From RH-AL1 sp050013235 (GTDB lineage Bacteria; Pseudomonadota; Alphaproteobacteria; Rhizobiales; Beijerinckiaceae), in NCBI GenBank assembly GCA_050013235.1, contig JBEKFQ010000006.1, positions 1-64,000 on the forward strand: 64,000 bases of DNA. Reading direction: 5' to 3'. Positions within the stretch are counted from its first letter, which is position 1, and every line of letters starts with the position of its first letter. The position numbers and the translations under genes were made by a program. This document shows, piece after piece, positions 8,681 through 17,737 of this stretch. The notes beneath the pieces are model-generated. The model was not told the origin of the DNA and did not search any database. It saw only the letters and a program-made list of their open reading frames with translations.

Positions 8681-9805
8681 TCAAGTGGATTGCGCGGTAA
8701 TGGACCGGAACCGCCACAGAGCGAGCCCCAAGAACAAGCCCCCGACGACCGCGACCACCAGGAAGTGCGGCCATACGACATCCAGACCGCCGCCGCGATA
8801 AAGGATGGACTGCGCAAACGAAACAAACTGCGTGGACGGCGAGACTTGCACGGCCTTCGCGAGCCACGGCGGCATGCTTTCGAGCGGCGTGTTACTCCCC
8901 GAAAGCAAGTTCATGGGCAAATAGACCAGCATGAAAAGCAGACCCAACTGCGGCATCGATCGTGCGACCGTTCCAAGGAAAATGCCGATGGAAGTCGCGA
9001 AGAACAGATAGATCACGACACCACTTAAAAACAACGGTATCGATCCGGCGATCGGAATACCGAGCAGCGTCCGCACCACGACATAGAGCGAGAAGGCGGC
9101 CGCCAAGGTGATGACGAGACCGTTCGCCCAAATCTTGGATATCGCGATTTCGAACGGCGACACCGGCATGGCGAGAAGATGGTCCATCGTTCCGTGCTCC
9201 CGTTCACGGACGACGGCCGCGCCCGCCATGATGATCGCCAGCATGGTCACGTTATTGAGGATTATCATCACGCTCGTGAACCATGCGGTCGTCACGTTAG
9301 GGTTGAAGGCGATGCGGACATTCAGATTGACTGGAGCAAGCGGAACATTTTCGGTCTTGGCGAGAAACCCGGTGATCTCGTCCGTGATGATCTGCTGCGC
9401 ATCGCCAGACCCGAGGCCAGCCTGCACCATCGCGGTCGCATCGACGTCGATTTGAAGGCCGGTGTAGTGGCCGGCAAGAACGTCCATCTCGAAATTAGCG
9501 GGGATATCGATCACGAAGGTGAACCGTCCCGCATTCATCGAAGGCACGATATCGCGGACCGCAATGCTCTGTGGCTCCTGAAACAACGGCGGCATGAACG
9601 CATGCGCAATGCGGCGCGAGAGCTCGGAATGATCTTCGTCGGCTATGGCGATCGAGGCGTGGCGAAGCTCCTGCGAATTGCTCTGCGCCGCAATCATCAC
9701 GTTGAGGGAGAACGCATAAATGACAAGCCCGATCAGCACATAGTCGTTCAGGAAGCTCCGCAGCTCCTTGGTTCCGAGCCAGAAGATGGTGGAGAGACTG
9801 CGCAT
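8681..9805 (-). CDS. ABC-2 type permease (YhhJ-like)
   Basis: With the ATG at 9805 the protein has 374 residues, the length of YhhJ/YbhR-type permeases. A TTG at 9823 overlapping the previous stop is an alternative. One N-terminal membrane segment (YVLIGLVIYAFSLNVMIA) precedes a large periplasmic domain. Five to six C-terminal membrane helices follow, including AWFTSVMIILNNVTMLAIIMAGAAVVREREHGTMDHLL, the family signature. It is the last gene of an HlyD / ATPase-permease / permease export operon whose genes overlap by 4 bases or nearly so. The substrate is unknown. Confidence 0.9.
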   Translation of the reverse strand: MRSLSTIFWLGTKELRSFLNDYVLIGLVIYAFSLNVMIAAQSNSQELRHASIAIADEDHSELSRRIAHAFMPPLFQEPQSIAVRDIVPSMNAGRFTFVIDIPANFEMDVLAGHYTGLQIDVDATAMVQAGLGSGDAQQIITDEITGFLAKTENVPLAPVNLNVRIAFNPNVTTAWFTSVMIILNNVTMLAIIMAGAAVVREREHGTMDHLLAMPVSPFEIAISKIWANGLVITLAAAFSLYVVVRTLLGIPIAGSIPLFLSGVVIYLFFATSIGIFLGTVARSMPQLGLLFMLVYLPMNLLSGSNTPLESMPPWLAKAVQVSPSTQFVSFAQSILYRGGGLDVVWPHFLVVAVVGGLFLGLALWRFRSITAQST

Positions 9806-9819
9806 CGTTCCCGGTCCCG

Positions 9820-12567
9820 TCAACGCTCTTGCTTACGCAGCAATACAAGGCTCAGCAGGATCAGCGCCGGCACGAAAAGGGCGAGTTCGGCAATGTCAGC
9901 CTCAAGATCGTAAAAGCCGAGGCCCTTGGTAAACGTCCCGACGCAGACCGGCACGAAATAGGTCATTGGGAACGCCTCCCCGATGTAACGAGCCATCCCG
10001 GTTAGGGAAGAGACGGGGGTCATCATGCCGGATAATTGGGTGGCCGGAAGAACGGTCAAGATCGCCGTCCCGAACAACGCCGCGATCTGTGTGCTCGTGA
10101 ACGCCGAAATCACCATTCCATAAGCGGTCGTCGTGGTCACGTAAATGAGAACGCCCAGCAACAAAGCCGGGAAACTTCCGCGTAAAGGCACCTGGAAAAT
10201 GAACAATGCCATCAAAAACAGCAGACCGAAGTTGATCATCGCAATAGCAACGTAGGGGATCTGTTTGCCGATCAAGAATTCCAGACGCGTCACGGGTGTG
10301 ACGTAGAGATTGGTTATCGATCCGAGTTCTTTTTCCCGCACAATGGCGAGCGCCATCAGAATGGCGGGGAAAAGCGCTAGCATTAAACTCATGTCCGCGG
10401 GCACCATGGCATAGATGCTTTCAAAATCCTGATTGTATTTGAAGCGCAGCTCGATATGCACCGGTGAAAAGGTCGCGGGCTTTGTCGTCGGGACAGCGGG
10501 ATCCGTGAGATACAATTGGTGCATCGCCTGCAGATAGCCGCGGATGGTCTGCGCGCGAAACGGCATGGCGCCATCGACCGTCGCCAAAACCCAGGCGGGC
10601 CTGCCGCGCTGGATGTCCCTGCCGAAGCCGGGCGGAATCTCGACCGCGGCATCCAAGTCTCCGCTCTGCATCCGCTTCAGGAGCTCGTCGTAGTTCCGGA
10701 CGGGCGCCTTTTCGACGAAATAGGCGGAACCCCGAAGTTCCTCGAGATAGGCCCGGCTTTCCGTGCTCTGGTCACGGTCGAGGGCGGCGAAGGTGAGATT
10801 GTTGACATCGGTCGAAATGCCGAAACCGAACACCAGCATCAGAAGGGCGGTCCCAAACAGGCCGTAACCGAGCCGGACCGGATCGCGCAGCAGCTCCAGG
10901 GTTTCGCGAATCGTATAAGCAAGCAACCGTTGCGGGCTGAACCACGGCCGTTTGCCCGGCACCCTGTTGCCTTCCTCCACCGCCTTGCCCAGGACGATGG
11001 AACCGGCTGTCGCCGCAACCGAAGCGCTTTCGCCCTTTGCCTCTTCAAGATAGGAGATGAACGCGTCCTCGAGCGTGCTCACACCGCGCGCCTGGATCAA
11101 TTCCGCCGGCGTGCCTGTCGCCAGCACACGCCCGGCCTCCATCAGCGACATCCGGTCGCAGCGCGCGGCCTCGTTCATGAAATGGGTGGAAACGAAAATC
11201 GTCACGCCCTGATTTCGCGAAAGGCCGATGAGCAATCGCCAGAAACGATCTCGTTCCAAAGGATCGACGCCGGAGGTCGGCTCGTCCAAAATCAGCGTTT
11301 CCGGTTGATGGACAATGGCAACCGCCAGGGAAAGCCGCTGGCGGATGCCAAGCGGCAGATCCAGCGCGCGCTGGTTGAGATAGGCGCCGAGACCAAATTG
11401 CTCGACCAAGCCGGCGATGCGCTTTTTCGAAAAGTCCCGCGCGAGATGGAAGAGATGAGCGTGAAGCTCGAGATTCTGCCGGACGGTCAGTTCGGTGTAG
11501 AGCGAAAAGGATTGGGACATGTAGCCGACACGGTTGCGCATCTCCATGGTGCCGGCATCGACCGGCTGTCCAAACAGAAACGCCTGGCCGCTGGACGCCG
11601 GCAGCAGACCGGTCAACATCTTCATCGTGGTGGATTTGCCGCAGCCATTCGAACCCACGAACCCGAAAATCTCCCCACGCTCGATCGTGAAGCTTGCATC
11701 GTCCACCGCGACGAAATCGCCGAAGCGGCACGTCAGGTTTTGCGCGACGATCACCGGCTCGCCGTCGCTGGCCGGCCGAGGCGGGACCTGCAGCACCGTG
11801 TGGCCGCGGCGTTGCTCTTCGGGCAGGACCGCGATGAAGGCTTCCTCCACCGTGGTCACATTATGCGCCTGCTTCAGATCCGCGGGTGACCCGGCCGCCA
11901 GCACCTTGCCGGCGTTCATGGCAATCAGCCAGTCGAATTGCTCGGCCTCCTCCATATAGGCCGTCGCCACCACCACGCTCATGCCTTGACGGCGCGACCG
12001 GATGACGCCGATCAGCTCCCAGAATTGGCGTCGCGACAACGGGTCGACGCCAGTCGTGGGCTCGTCGAGGATCAGCAAATCGGGATCATGGATGAGCGCG
12101 CAGCACAGACCAAGCTTTTGACGCATTCCGCCCGACAGCTTTTTCGCCGGGCGCCCGGCAAAGGGTGCGAGCCCGGTCGCCCTCAACAGTTCGGCGATGC
12201 GCCATTCCCTCTCGGAACTGGACTGCTCGAACAACCGGCTGAAAAACTCGATATTCTCCCGGATGCTGAGATCGGGATAAAGATTTCGGCCGAGGCCTTG
12301 CGGCATGAAGGCGACGCGCGGACAGAGATCCGAGCGATAGGCCCGGCTGGCCATGTCGCCGCCAAGCACGTGAACGGTCCCGGTCTGGATCTTTCGCGCG
12401 CCGGCAACGAGGCTCAGGACCGACGACTTTCCGACGCCATCGGGTCCGATAAGTCCCACCATGCAGTTGGCGGGAATGGCGAGTGTGACGTCGTCCAGCG
12501 CAATCGTCTTGCCATACCGGTGGGTGACCGCTTCAAGACTTGCGGCGACGCCGCGTCCCTCGATCAT
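9820..12567 (-). CDS. Fused ABC ATPase-ATPase-permease (RbbA/YhiH-like)
   Basis: 915 residues with two ABC ATPase modules followed by an ABC-2 permease. Module 1 has Walker A GPDGVGKSS, signature LSGGMRQK and Walker B LLILDEPTTGVD. Module 2 has Walker A GSNGCGKST, a degenerate signature (LPLGIRQRLSLA) and LILDEPTSGVD. The C-terminal third carries a helix near residue 560, a periplasmic domain and helices such as MLALFPAILMALAIVREKELGSI. This matches RbbA/YhiH proteins of about 910 residues. Its ATG overlaps the stop of the HlyD-like gene. In the cell it should act as an inner-membrane exporter with the HlyD adaptor and the second permease. A ribosome role, claimed for E. coli RbbA, is not implied by context. 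Confidence 0.92.
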   Translation of the reverse strand: MIEGRGVAASLEAVTHRYGKTIALDDVTLAIPANCMVGLIGPDGVGKSSVLSLVAGARKIQTGTVHVLGGDMASRAYRSDLCPRVAFMPQGLGRNLYPDLSIRENIEFFSRLFEQSSSEREWRIAELLRATGLAPFAGRPAKKLSGGMRQKLGLCCALIHDPDLLILDEPTTGVDPLSRRQFWELIGVIRSRRQGMSVVVATAYMEEAEQFDWLIAMNAGKVLAAGSPADLKQAHNVTTVEEAFIAVLPEEQRRGHTVLQVPPRPASDGEPVIVAQNLTCRFGDFVAVDDASFTIERGEIFGFVGSNGCGKSTTMKMLTGLLPASSGQAFLFGQPVDAGTMEMRNRVGYMSQSFSLYTELTVRQNLELHAHLFHLARDFSKKRIAGLVEQFGLGAYLNQRALDLPLGIRQRLSLAVAIVHQPETLILDEPTSGVDPLERDRFWRLLIGLSRNQGVTIFVSTHFMNEAARCDRMSLMEAGRVLATGTPAELIQARGVSTLEDAFISYLEEAKGESASVAATAGSIVLGKAVEEGNRVPGKRPWFSPQRLLAYTIRETLELLRDPVRLGYGLFGTALLMLVFGFGISTDVNNLTFAALDRDQSTESRAYLEELRGSAYFVEKAPVRNYDELLKRMQSGDLDAAVEIPPGFGRDIQRGRPAWVLATVDGAMPFRAQTIRGYLQAMHQLYLTDPAVPTTKPATFSPVHIELRFKYNQDFESIYAMVPADMSLMLALFPAILMALAIVREKELGSITNLYVTPVTRLEFLIGKQIPYVAIAMINFGLLFLMALFIFQVPLRGSFPALLLGVLIYVTTTTAYGMVISAFTSTQIAALFGTAILTVLPATQLSGMMTPVSSLTGMARYIGEAFPMTYFVPVCVGTFTKGLGFYDLEADIAELALFVPALILLSLVLLRKQER

Positions 12568-13676
12568 TTCGAGGCGTCGCCTTGCAGCGCGGCAGGCCAG
12601 ACGACGTTGGGAGCGGTCTGCACATAGGCCATGCCCGGCAGCCCACTTCTCACGTCGGCGGCGTGCGTCCGTAGCCGCTCAGGATCGATCCGCACGCGGA
12701 TCCGGAACATGAGCAAGTCGCGCTCATCCGTGGTTTCCACGGTCTTGGGCGTGAACTGGGCCTGCTTGGCAACGAAAACCACCTTGGCTGGAAAGGCATG
12801 GGTTGGATAGGAATCCAGCACGATGCGCGCATCCGATCCGAGCTTGACCCGGCCGGCCGGTAGCGTCGGCAGATAAACGTCCATGTAGACATAGGACGTG
12901 TCGAGCATGGTGAAGACCTTGCCGCCGGCCGGCAAAACCTCCCCGACATTGGCGACACGATATTCGATCCGGCCGTCACGTGGCGAAACAAGGGAGTTGT
13001 CGCGAATATCGGCCTCATAGACCTCGGAAGCGTGCGTGGCGGCTTCGAGCGCATGCTGCGTCTCGGCGATCACGGCTTCCGCGGCGTGTTGCCCCGCGAC
13101 GGCGCTCACCAGCACCTGCCGGCGCTGATCGAGGATTTCCCGCGTGGCAAATCCCTTCTCCACTAGCGCCAGCGTGCGGTCGATCTCCTGCTGTGCCAAG
13201 ATCACCTGACTCTTTTGTTGAGCCAAAGTTTCCTCGGCGGCCTTGATCGTTTGCTCGGCCTGACGGATGAGGGCCTGAGACTGCTTGAGCGACGCCTCGA
13301 GATCCGCCGTATCCATCTTCACGAGGACCTCGCCGGCAGTGGTCAAATCCCCCTCGTCGGCGAAGAGTTGCAGGATGCGGCCCGCGAATTTGGTATCGAT
13401 GTCGATCTCGTCCGCTTCGATCCGGCCGTTGCCCAAGGCGATCCCTGGCGGCAAGACGTTACGCGGCCGCAGCCACCAGTAGCCGCCGCCGGCGCCGGCG
13501 ATCAGCAGAATGACAATCAACAGGACGGGCTTGATCCAGCGCCGCTTGCCGGGCCCTTTTTTGATTGGAGTTATTTCTGTCGGCTGTTTGACAATCGGGG
13601 CGGGAACAATAACCTCAACCTCTGGCGCCGTTTCCGCCCCAGGCAAACGGGCAGTAACGACCTTGTCTTCCGGCAT
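12564..13676 (-). CDS. HlyD-family periplasmic adaptor
   Basis: 370 residues from the ATG at 13676. GGAG at 13687-13684 is spaced 7 bases from it, and a second ATG at 13679 is adjacent. It has a proline-rich cytoplasmic N-terminus, one membrane segment (WIKPVLLIVILLIAGAGGGYWWL), then a biotinyl-lipoyl-like half motif (RIEADEIDIDTKFAGRILQL), a coiled-coil hairpin (about residues 120-210) and the second lipoyl half (DNSLVSPRDGRIEYRVANVGEVLPAGGKVFTM). This is the membrane-fusion-protein layout of YhiI/YbhG. It heads the export operon and overlaps the ATPase gene by 4 bases. Confidence 0.92.
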   Translation of the reverse strand: MPEDKVVTARLPGAETAPEVEVIVPAPIVKQPTEITPIKKGPGKRRWIKPVLLIVILLIAGAGGGYWWLRPRNVLPPGIALGNGRIEADEIDIDTKFAGRILQLFADEGDLTTAGEVLVKMDTADLEASLKQSQALIRQAEQTIKAAEETLAQQKSQVILAQQEIDRTLALVEKGFATREILDQRRQVLVSAVAGQHAAEAVIAETQHALEAATHASEVYEADIRDNSLVSPRDGRIEYRVANVGEVLPAGGKVFTMLDTSYVYMDVYLPTLPAGRVKLGSDARIVLDSYPTHAFPAKVVFVAKQAQFTPKTVETTDERDLLMFRIRVRIDPERLRTHAADVRSGLPGMAYVQTAPNVVWPAALQGDASK

Positions 13677-14048
13677 CATGAAACTCCAAAACTCGACGGG
13701 ACGGCTAAAGCACGCCACGCGATCACCCCCGCGCCCCCTACCGGGGCGGAGTCAAGGATGAGTGACAGCGAATTATAACCGCCAGCCACGCAAGCGCAAT
13801 AGGCCGGAAACGGCTTCTGTCAGTCGCCGCGTGTGAAACGGCGCCGAAAGCCGGCCCACCCTCCGGTGAAGCCAAGGCACTGTTATTGGGAAGGAAATCT
13901 TTTTCCTCAGGGATCATGATCGACGCCGGCCGCGCGCGCTGCATCGGAGCAAATTCCGTCATCCTCTCAGGGACTTGACGCGCGGAATAAAAAGGCCAAT
14001 TCCCAGCGCCGGTCCACGCCTCACGCGCCGGCATTTCGCGCCAATGCT
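13677..14048. other. Intergenic, no gene recognised
   Basis: Both flanking genes read leftward, so this stretch should hold the promoter of the HlyD operon and the end of the preceding nif-linked operon. A 98-codon minus-strand frame (14034-13738) has no recognisable similarity, low hydrophobic order and no convincing ribosome site. I do not annotate it. Confidence 0.5.
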
Positions 14049-14801
14049 CTAAACCCGGCGAGCGAGGGACCGCAAAAATCCCTGCATGTCGTCATTCAGC
14101 TCCATGTCCACGGCGGGCGCGAGTTTCAGCAGCAGATTCGCAATAAAGGCCTCGTCATTGCGCGTGTCTTCCAAGACCTCGCGCAAAACCGGCACATTGT
14201 CTTCGATGTGCTGGAGGAAGGCCACGCCTTTCTCCAAGGTCTCCGTCCAGCGCTCACGGTGCCATTTCGCGAGGGGAAACATAATCTCATGAACAAAATT
14301 GGATTTGCGCGCCTTTTCGAAAAAACGTAGGCCCGCGTTCCAATTTTCCTTAGCCCGCAGCGGCGGCGGCGGCGGATCGCGCATCAGCATTTTTTTCCCG
14401 GCCTGCCCCGCGAAATCGTCCAAAGTGACCGGCGCGTCAATCGTTCCACGGAAATACCAGAGCGCAAAGGATCCGGGAAAATCCTTCCCAAGGCCGTCCA
14501 CCAAGGCGGCCTCCACCTTGTCTACCGCCGCTTTGTCTTCTTTCAACGCGGCCGTCATGCAGAAGGCGAAGATCGCATCATTGCTCACATTGGCAACCAC
14601 GCCCCCTTTCAACTGCTGTTCCGACAGCTTTGGCGTCACACCATCATCGGGAATCCGAGCGTCACCGGCCCGTAGCGCCGTGATAAAAGACGTAATCTCC
14701 AACCAACCCAGAAAATTGGCGACAAAGGCATCGGGATCGACATGTACGATCGCCAGATTGAGAGACTTCTTGCGCCTTTGTAATTCCGCCATATCCGTCA
14801 T
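14049..14801 (-). CDS. Conserved-looking hypothetical protein at the end of a nif-linked operon
   Basis: The 250-residue protein starts at the ATG at 14801, preceded by GGGGGA with a 6-base gap. I do not recognise it. It is soluble, rather acidic and mostly helical by eye (LSEQQLKGGVVANVSNDAIFAF; EAFIANLLLKLAPAVDMELN), and has a proline run PPPPP near residue 130. It lies 39 bases downstream of a Rieske gene, in an operon that starts from a sigma-54 promoter at 16.8 kb. A role in nitrogen fixation under NifA control is inferred from position only. Confidence 0.65.
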   Translation of the reverse strand: MTDMAELQRRKKSLNLAIVHVDPDAFVANFLGWLEITSFITALRAGDARIPDDGVTPKLSEQQLKGGVVANVSNDAIFAFCMTAALKEDKAAVDKVEAALVDGLGKDFPGSFALWYFRGTIDAPVTLDDFAGQAGKKMLMRDPPPPPLRAKENWNAGLRFFEKARKSNFVHEIMFPLAKWHRERWTETLEKGVAFLQHIEDNVPVLREVLEDTRNDEAFIANLLLKLAPAVDMELNDDMQGFLRSLARRV

Positions 14802-14840
14802 GAAACATCCCCCGCACGCGCCGATCCGCAACGAATACGC

Positions 14841-15269
14841 TCAATCCCCGGTGATCATGACCTCTGGCACTTCGCTCGGATCGGGAATATCCAACCCATC
14901 CTCTTCCGCAAGTTCGATCCCAACCAAACAAATGTCGCCATCGTCGATCACCAGCGGGATGGCCGTCAGGTTCTTGCCCTGGCAGGGACCAATGAAACAA
15001 TGGCCCGTATCGAGATCGAACTGAGCGCGATGCGTGCCGCAGGTGATGAAGTTGCCTTCCTCATCCAAAAAATCGCCAGGCCGCGTATCCAGCCGCGTGC
15101 CTTGATGCGGACACGCATTTTCAAATCCAAAGAATTGATTACCCTTGCGCGAGATCAAGATCGGCCACGGCTTCGGCTCACCGTTGGGCTCCGCTCGCAT
15201 CAGGACAAACCCCGTGGCCGTACCGTCATCGATCTCGATTGTCCGGCATACGACAAAAAGCTCATCCAT
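14841..15269 (-). CDS. Rieske [2Fe-2S] protein (nif-linked paralogue 1)
   Basis: 142 residues with one Rieske site: C53 and H55 in ACPHQG, C77 and H80 in CGTHRAQF. These are the two Cys-x-His/Cys-x2-His boxes that hold a [2Fe-2S] cluster. No signal peptide or membrane anchor is present, so it is a cytoplasmic ferredoxin-type Rieske protein. Two relatives lie at 35183-35581 and 56760-57236, sharing the frame 'GF..R...G..PWPI', CPH, CG(T/K/R)H and a late GPC(x)G...L.P..L...GDICL.G. It belongs to the leftward operon with the TPR and YqeB-like genes. An electron-transfer or protective role for nitrogenase is an inference. Confidence 0.88.
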   Translation of the reverse strand: MDELFVVCRTIEIDDGTATGFVLMRAEPNGEPKPWPILISRKGNQFFGFENACPHQGTRLDTRPGDFLDEEGNFITCGTHRAQFDLDTGHCFIGPCQGKNLTAIPLVIDDGDICLVGIELAEEDGLDIPDPSEVPEVMITGD

Positions 15270-15371
15270 CGCGCGATCCTTTCCGACAATGTCGAACGCT
15301 CCAGCCGAAAAGAAGCGGACATGAGCTTGGTCAGCAATGGATGGGCCAGATGGGAGGCGTAGCGGTTTCCC

Positions 15372-15860
15372 TCAGGACGAAATCCCTTCGGCCAGGGCCG
15401 CGATGACGGGCCATCCAACGGTCCCGGCCGGATCCAAGAGCCGGAGCGCGTCGAGTATCGCGCCGGCCGTGCCGGGATCGTTCCGCCGCAGGTGAATGAA
15501 GGCGAGGGCCTTGAGCGTATAAAGCGCGAAATGGCCGGGACCACCGGGAACAATAGGTTGGGGCCGCCACTCCGGCCATCCCGGAGACCAGCCGGCTTGC
15601 CGCGTGGCTTCCGCTAGGCCTGCTTCCGCCGAGAGACGGGCTTCTTCAAGATCTCCTTGATAGAAATGAATTTTATAAAGGCAGAAATAAATGGGCAGGA
15701 CGTGGGGATTGGCTGCGAGGGCCTCGCGGAAAATCCGGCCGGCTCGCTGCCGGTCGGATCGATAGGCGACGACCCCTTGCTGCAACAGTGCGTCGGCCGC
15801 TGCCGGAAGATCCCCGAAATTGATCGTTTCCGGTTCTCCTCTCAAATCCACGACACCCAT
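15372..15860 (-). CDS. Tetratricopeptide-like protein (nif-linked paralogue 1)
   Basis: 162 residues with TPR-like helices: 'DALLQQGVVAYRSDRQRAGRIFREALAANPHVLPIYFCLYKIHFYQGDLEEARLSAEAGLAEA', then 'FALYTLKALAFIHLRRNDPGTAGAILDALRLLDP'. The same layout, including the '(F/Y)(A/L)LxTLKxxAxxxLR' helix, recurs in the 180-residue protein at 51116-51658 downstream of nifB, so the two are paralogues. TPR proteins usually dock partner proteins, and the partner here is unknown. It sits between the YqeB-like and Rieske genes in one operon. Confidence 0.8.
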   Translation of the reverse strand: MGVVDLRGEPETINFGDLPAAADALLQQGVVAYRSDRQRAGRIFREALAANPHVLPIYFCLYKIHFYQGDLEEARLSAEAGLAEATRQAGWSPGWPEWRPQPIVPGGPGHFALYTLKALAFIHLRRNDPGTAGAILDALRLLDPAGTVGWPVIAALAEGISS

Positions 15861-15895
15861 TCGCCCACCCTTTATGCATCAAGCTGGAAAGCCGG

Positions 15896-16771
15896 TTATC
15901 TCACAAGATAGGGCTTTCGTTTCGCTTTGATCGACGCGGGAATCGCGTCGTGAAGCGCAAGCGCCGACGTGACCGCCCTGGCGATATGGCGCGAGCGCTC
16001 ATCGATCCCCGCCCATACGGCGCCCCGCACGCGCGGGTCGACCTCGAGCAGCTTCACGCCCGCTGGAACCTCCGTGCCGTCCCGCGCAACCCCTCTGAGC
16101 GTGCCGTCGAAGGGAGCCCTGACAATTCTTTCGCCGAGGTACCCCACGATATAATCCTTGAAAACCCGCGAACCGATCTCGATTGGCGTGTGCCATCGCC
16201 CGGGAACCTCGGAATAAACGAAACGCTCGGAGCCGCGGCCTCCAAGTTCGCGCGCGAGACCGTCGGCCTGGGATGCCGCGCCCATTTGTATAATTCGCCC
16301 CACCTGCGCGGGATGCGTCTCGATGGCGAATTGGCAATTTTCCCCCGCGGCAAAGCCGGGACCCAAACCAATCGTCACCCGCGCAAGCTGCCGCAGATCA
16401 GGAATCGTCTGGTACTTTTGCATGCGGGCATCGACGAGCACATCGAGCGGCCGGACCACAAGAAGGTCCAGAATGCCCAGCTTCGTTATCATGACCTCAT
16501 GGTGCCGCCTCTCCATGGCGGTCACAACGTCGAAACCCGTATCGACGCGCCTCGCCTGCACACCCTCCAAGGTGATCGCGTCCTCGAACAACGCGTCGTG
16601 AAACGCCATTTTTCTGCGGATCACGGGCGGCGACGGGTCATGCGAAAGCACGACATGGTATCCGCGGCCATGAAGATGCACCGCGACGGCCGACGCGATT
16701 TCATTGACGCCGAGGATAACCCCAAACGGACGAGGCTCGCCACGGCGGCCCGAATAATGCTCGTAAGTCAT
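15896..16771 (-). CDS. YqeB-like molybdenum-hydroxylase accessory protein
   Basis: 291 residues from the ATG at 16771, with AGGGTG just upstream. An N-terminal Rossmann-like segment (FGVILGVNEIASAVAVHLHGRGYHVVLSHDP) is followed by 'LVVRPLDVLVDARMQK', 'TIGLGPGFAAGENCQFAIETH' and 'GIDERSRHIARAVTSALALHDAI'. These are the hallmarks of the EF2563/YqeB family, named for selenium-dependent molybdenum hydroxylase systems. No xdh or coo genes are nearby. Here it is the first gene of an operon reading from a sigma-54 promoter, so a molybdenum-related task in nitrogenase cofactor supply is plausible but not shown. Confidence 0.82.
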   Translation of the reverse strand: MTYEHYSGRRGEPRPFGVILGVNEIASAVAVHLHGRGYHVVLSHDPSPPVIRRKMAFHDALFEDAITLEGVQARRVDTGFDVVTAMERRHHEVMITKLGILDLLVVRPLDVLVDARMQKYQTIPDLRQLARVTIGLGPGFAAGENCQFAIETHPAQVGRIIQMGAASQADGLARELGGRGSERFVYSEVPGRWHTPIEIGSRVFKDYIVGYLGERIVRAPFDGTLRGVARDGTEVPAGVKLLEVDPRVRGAVWAGIDERSRHIARAVTSALALHDAIPASIKAKRKPYLVR

Positions 16772-16801
16772 CGGCACCCTAGTGTTTGACCGCACCCGCA
16801 A

Positions 16802-16817
16802 AGCAAATGGCATGCCG
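16802..16817 (-). promoter_or_regulatory. Sigma-54 promoter of the YqeB-TPR-Rieske operon
   Basis: The minus strand reads CGGCATGCCATTTGCT. It has GG and GC at the required 12-base offset and a perfect TTGCT -12 box; the consensus is TGGCACRNNNNTTGCW. It ends about 30 bases before the ATG at 16771, leaving a leader of about 20 bases. Confidence 0.7.
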
Positions 16818-16924
16818 CCGCACGTGGAACCACGCGATTTGGCGTCCGCTATTCCGAAGGACAGAGCGCGGTGGCCCGCGTTGCAAGAAAAAACGTCGTC
16901 ATCTGAACAAGGCAGGCCGCTTTT

Positions 16925-16940
16925 TGTCGGAAACGAGACA
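16925..16940. promoter_or_regulatory. NifA upstream activating site shared by two operons
   Basis: TGTCGGAAACGAGACA matches TGT-N10-ACA exactly. It lies 108 bases from the leftward sigma-54 element and 75 bases from the rightward one, a normal range for NifA. One site may therefore serve both divergent operons. Confidence 0.75.
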
Positions 16941-17014
16941 CCAAGGAATATTGCTGGCGGGGAACCGGTGGCTAAATCGAAGACGGCTTAACCTCGACCA
17001 ACAGCCGGTGCGGT

Positions 17015-17030
17015 TGGTTTCGCACTTGCA
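17015..17030 (+). promoter_or_regulatory. Sigma-54 promoter of the bolA-grxD operon
   Basis: TGGTTTCGCACTTGCA has GG and GC correctly spaced and a perfect TTGCA -12 box. The -24 box is TGGTTT rather than TGGCAC. It lies 35 bases before the bolA ATG. Confidence 0.65.
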
Positions 17031-17064
17031 TTAAAGCCGCCGACAACATGAGGAGCGATAAAAA

Positions 17065-17310
17065 ATGGCAATGGCTGGTCCCGAGATCGAACGGCTTATC
17101 ACCGAAGCCTTTCCAGACGCGCAAGTCGTCGTCGTGGACCTGGCCGGCGACGGCGACCATTTCGCCGCGAGGATCGCATCCAAGGCTTTCGCGGGGGTGA
17201 GCCGCGTCAAGCAGCACCAGATGGTCTATGAGGCGCTTCAAGGCCGGATGGGCGGCGAGCTGCATGCACTTGCTCTGCAAACCTCGGTGCTCGCGTCCGA
17301 AATCGAGTGA
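17065..17310 (+). CDS. bolA: BolA-family protein
   Basis: 81 residues with the BolA fold signature: 'LAGDGDHFAARIASKAFAGVSRVKQHQMVYEALQGRMGGELHALALQT', including the conserved H in DHF and the S-R-V-x-Q-H-Q-M-V-Y helix. GAGGAG stands 9-14 bases upstream. BolA proteins form [2Fe-2S]-bridged complexes with monothiol glutaredoxins, and the next gene encodes one. The pair probably handles Fe-S trafficking. A sigma-54 promoter and NifA site upstream put this copy in the nitrogen-fixation regulon. Confidence 0.93.
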   Translation: MAMAGPEIERLITEAFPDAQVVVVDLAGDGDHFAARIASKAFAGVSRVKQHQMVYEALQGRMGGELHALALQTSVLASEIE

Positions 17311-17357
17311 GTGGACCAGCTCTTGCAAAGTCTTCGTTGCCACAAAAGGGGAAAACC

Positions 17358-17693
17358 ATGGCCGATCCAATTTCCGAGCGCATCAACGGCCTCGTCACGA
17401 GCAATGACGTCGTCCTTTTCATGAAAGGCATACCGGCGGCCCCACAATGCGGCTTCTCGGCGGCGGTCGTTCAAGTCTTGTCGCAGATTGGGGTCCCGTT
17501 CAAAAGCTTCAACGTCTTGGCCGACCCCGAGCTTCGCGAAGGCATCAAGGCCTATTCGAATTGGCCGACGGTCCCGCAGCTCTACATCAAAGGCGAATTC
17601 ATCGGCGGTGCCGACATCGTGCGCGAAATGTTCAGTACGGGCGAACTGACGGCGCTTCTTGCCGCCACGGATTCCCCGGCGATCGCGCATTGA
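17358..17693 (+). CDS. grxD: Monothiol glutaredoxin (Grx4/GrxD type)
   Basis: 111 residues with the CGFS active site (C31) in KGIPAAPQCGFSAAVVQVL, plus 'WPTVPQLYIKGEFIGGADIVREM', the conserved TVP cis-proline and glutathione-binding segment. I chose the ATG at 17358 because AAGGGG precedes it by about 6 bases. CGFS glutaredoxins bind a glutathione-ligated [2Fe-2S] cluster and pass it on, usually with BolA. It lies 47 bases after bolA in the same direction. Confidence 0.95.
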   Translation: MADPISERINGLVTSNDVVLFMKGIPAAPQCGFSAAVVQVLSQIGVPFKSFNVLADPELREGIKAYSNWPTVPQLYIKGEFIGGADIVREMFSTGELTALLAATDSPAIAH

Positions 17694-17737
17694 ACGGCAC
17701 GGTTCTTGAAATCATCCCATCGCAAAAAAGATAAGCC

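Noticed and set aside
13738..14034. 98-codon frame on the minus strand
   Set aside because: No ribosome site, no similarity to a known protein, irregular composition, and it lies in the expected promoter region of the HlyD operon.
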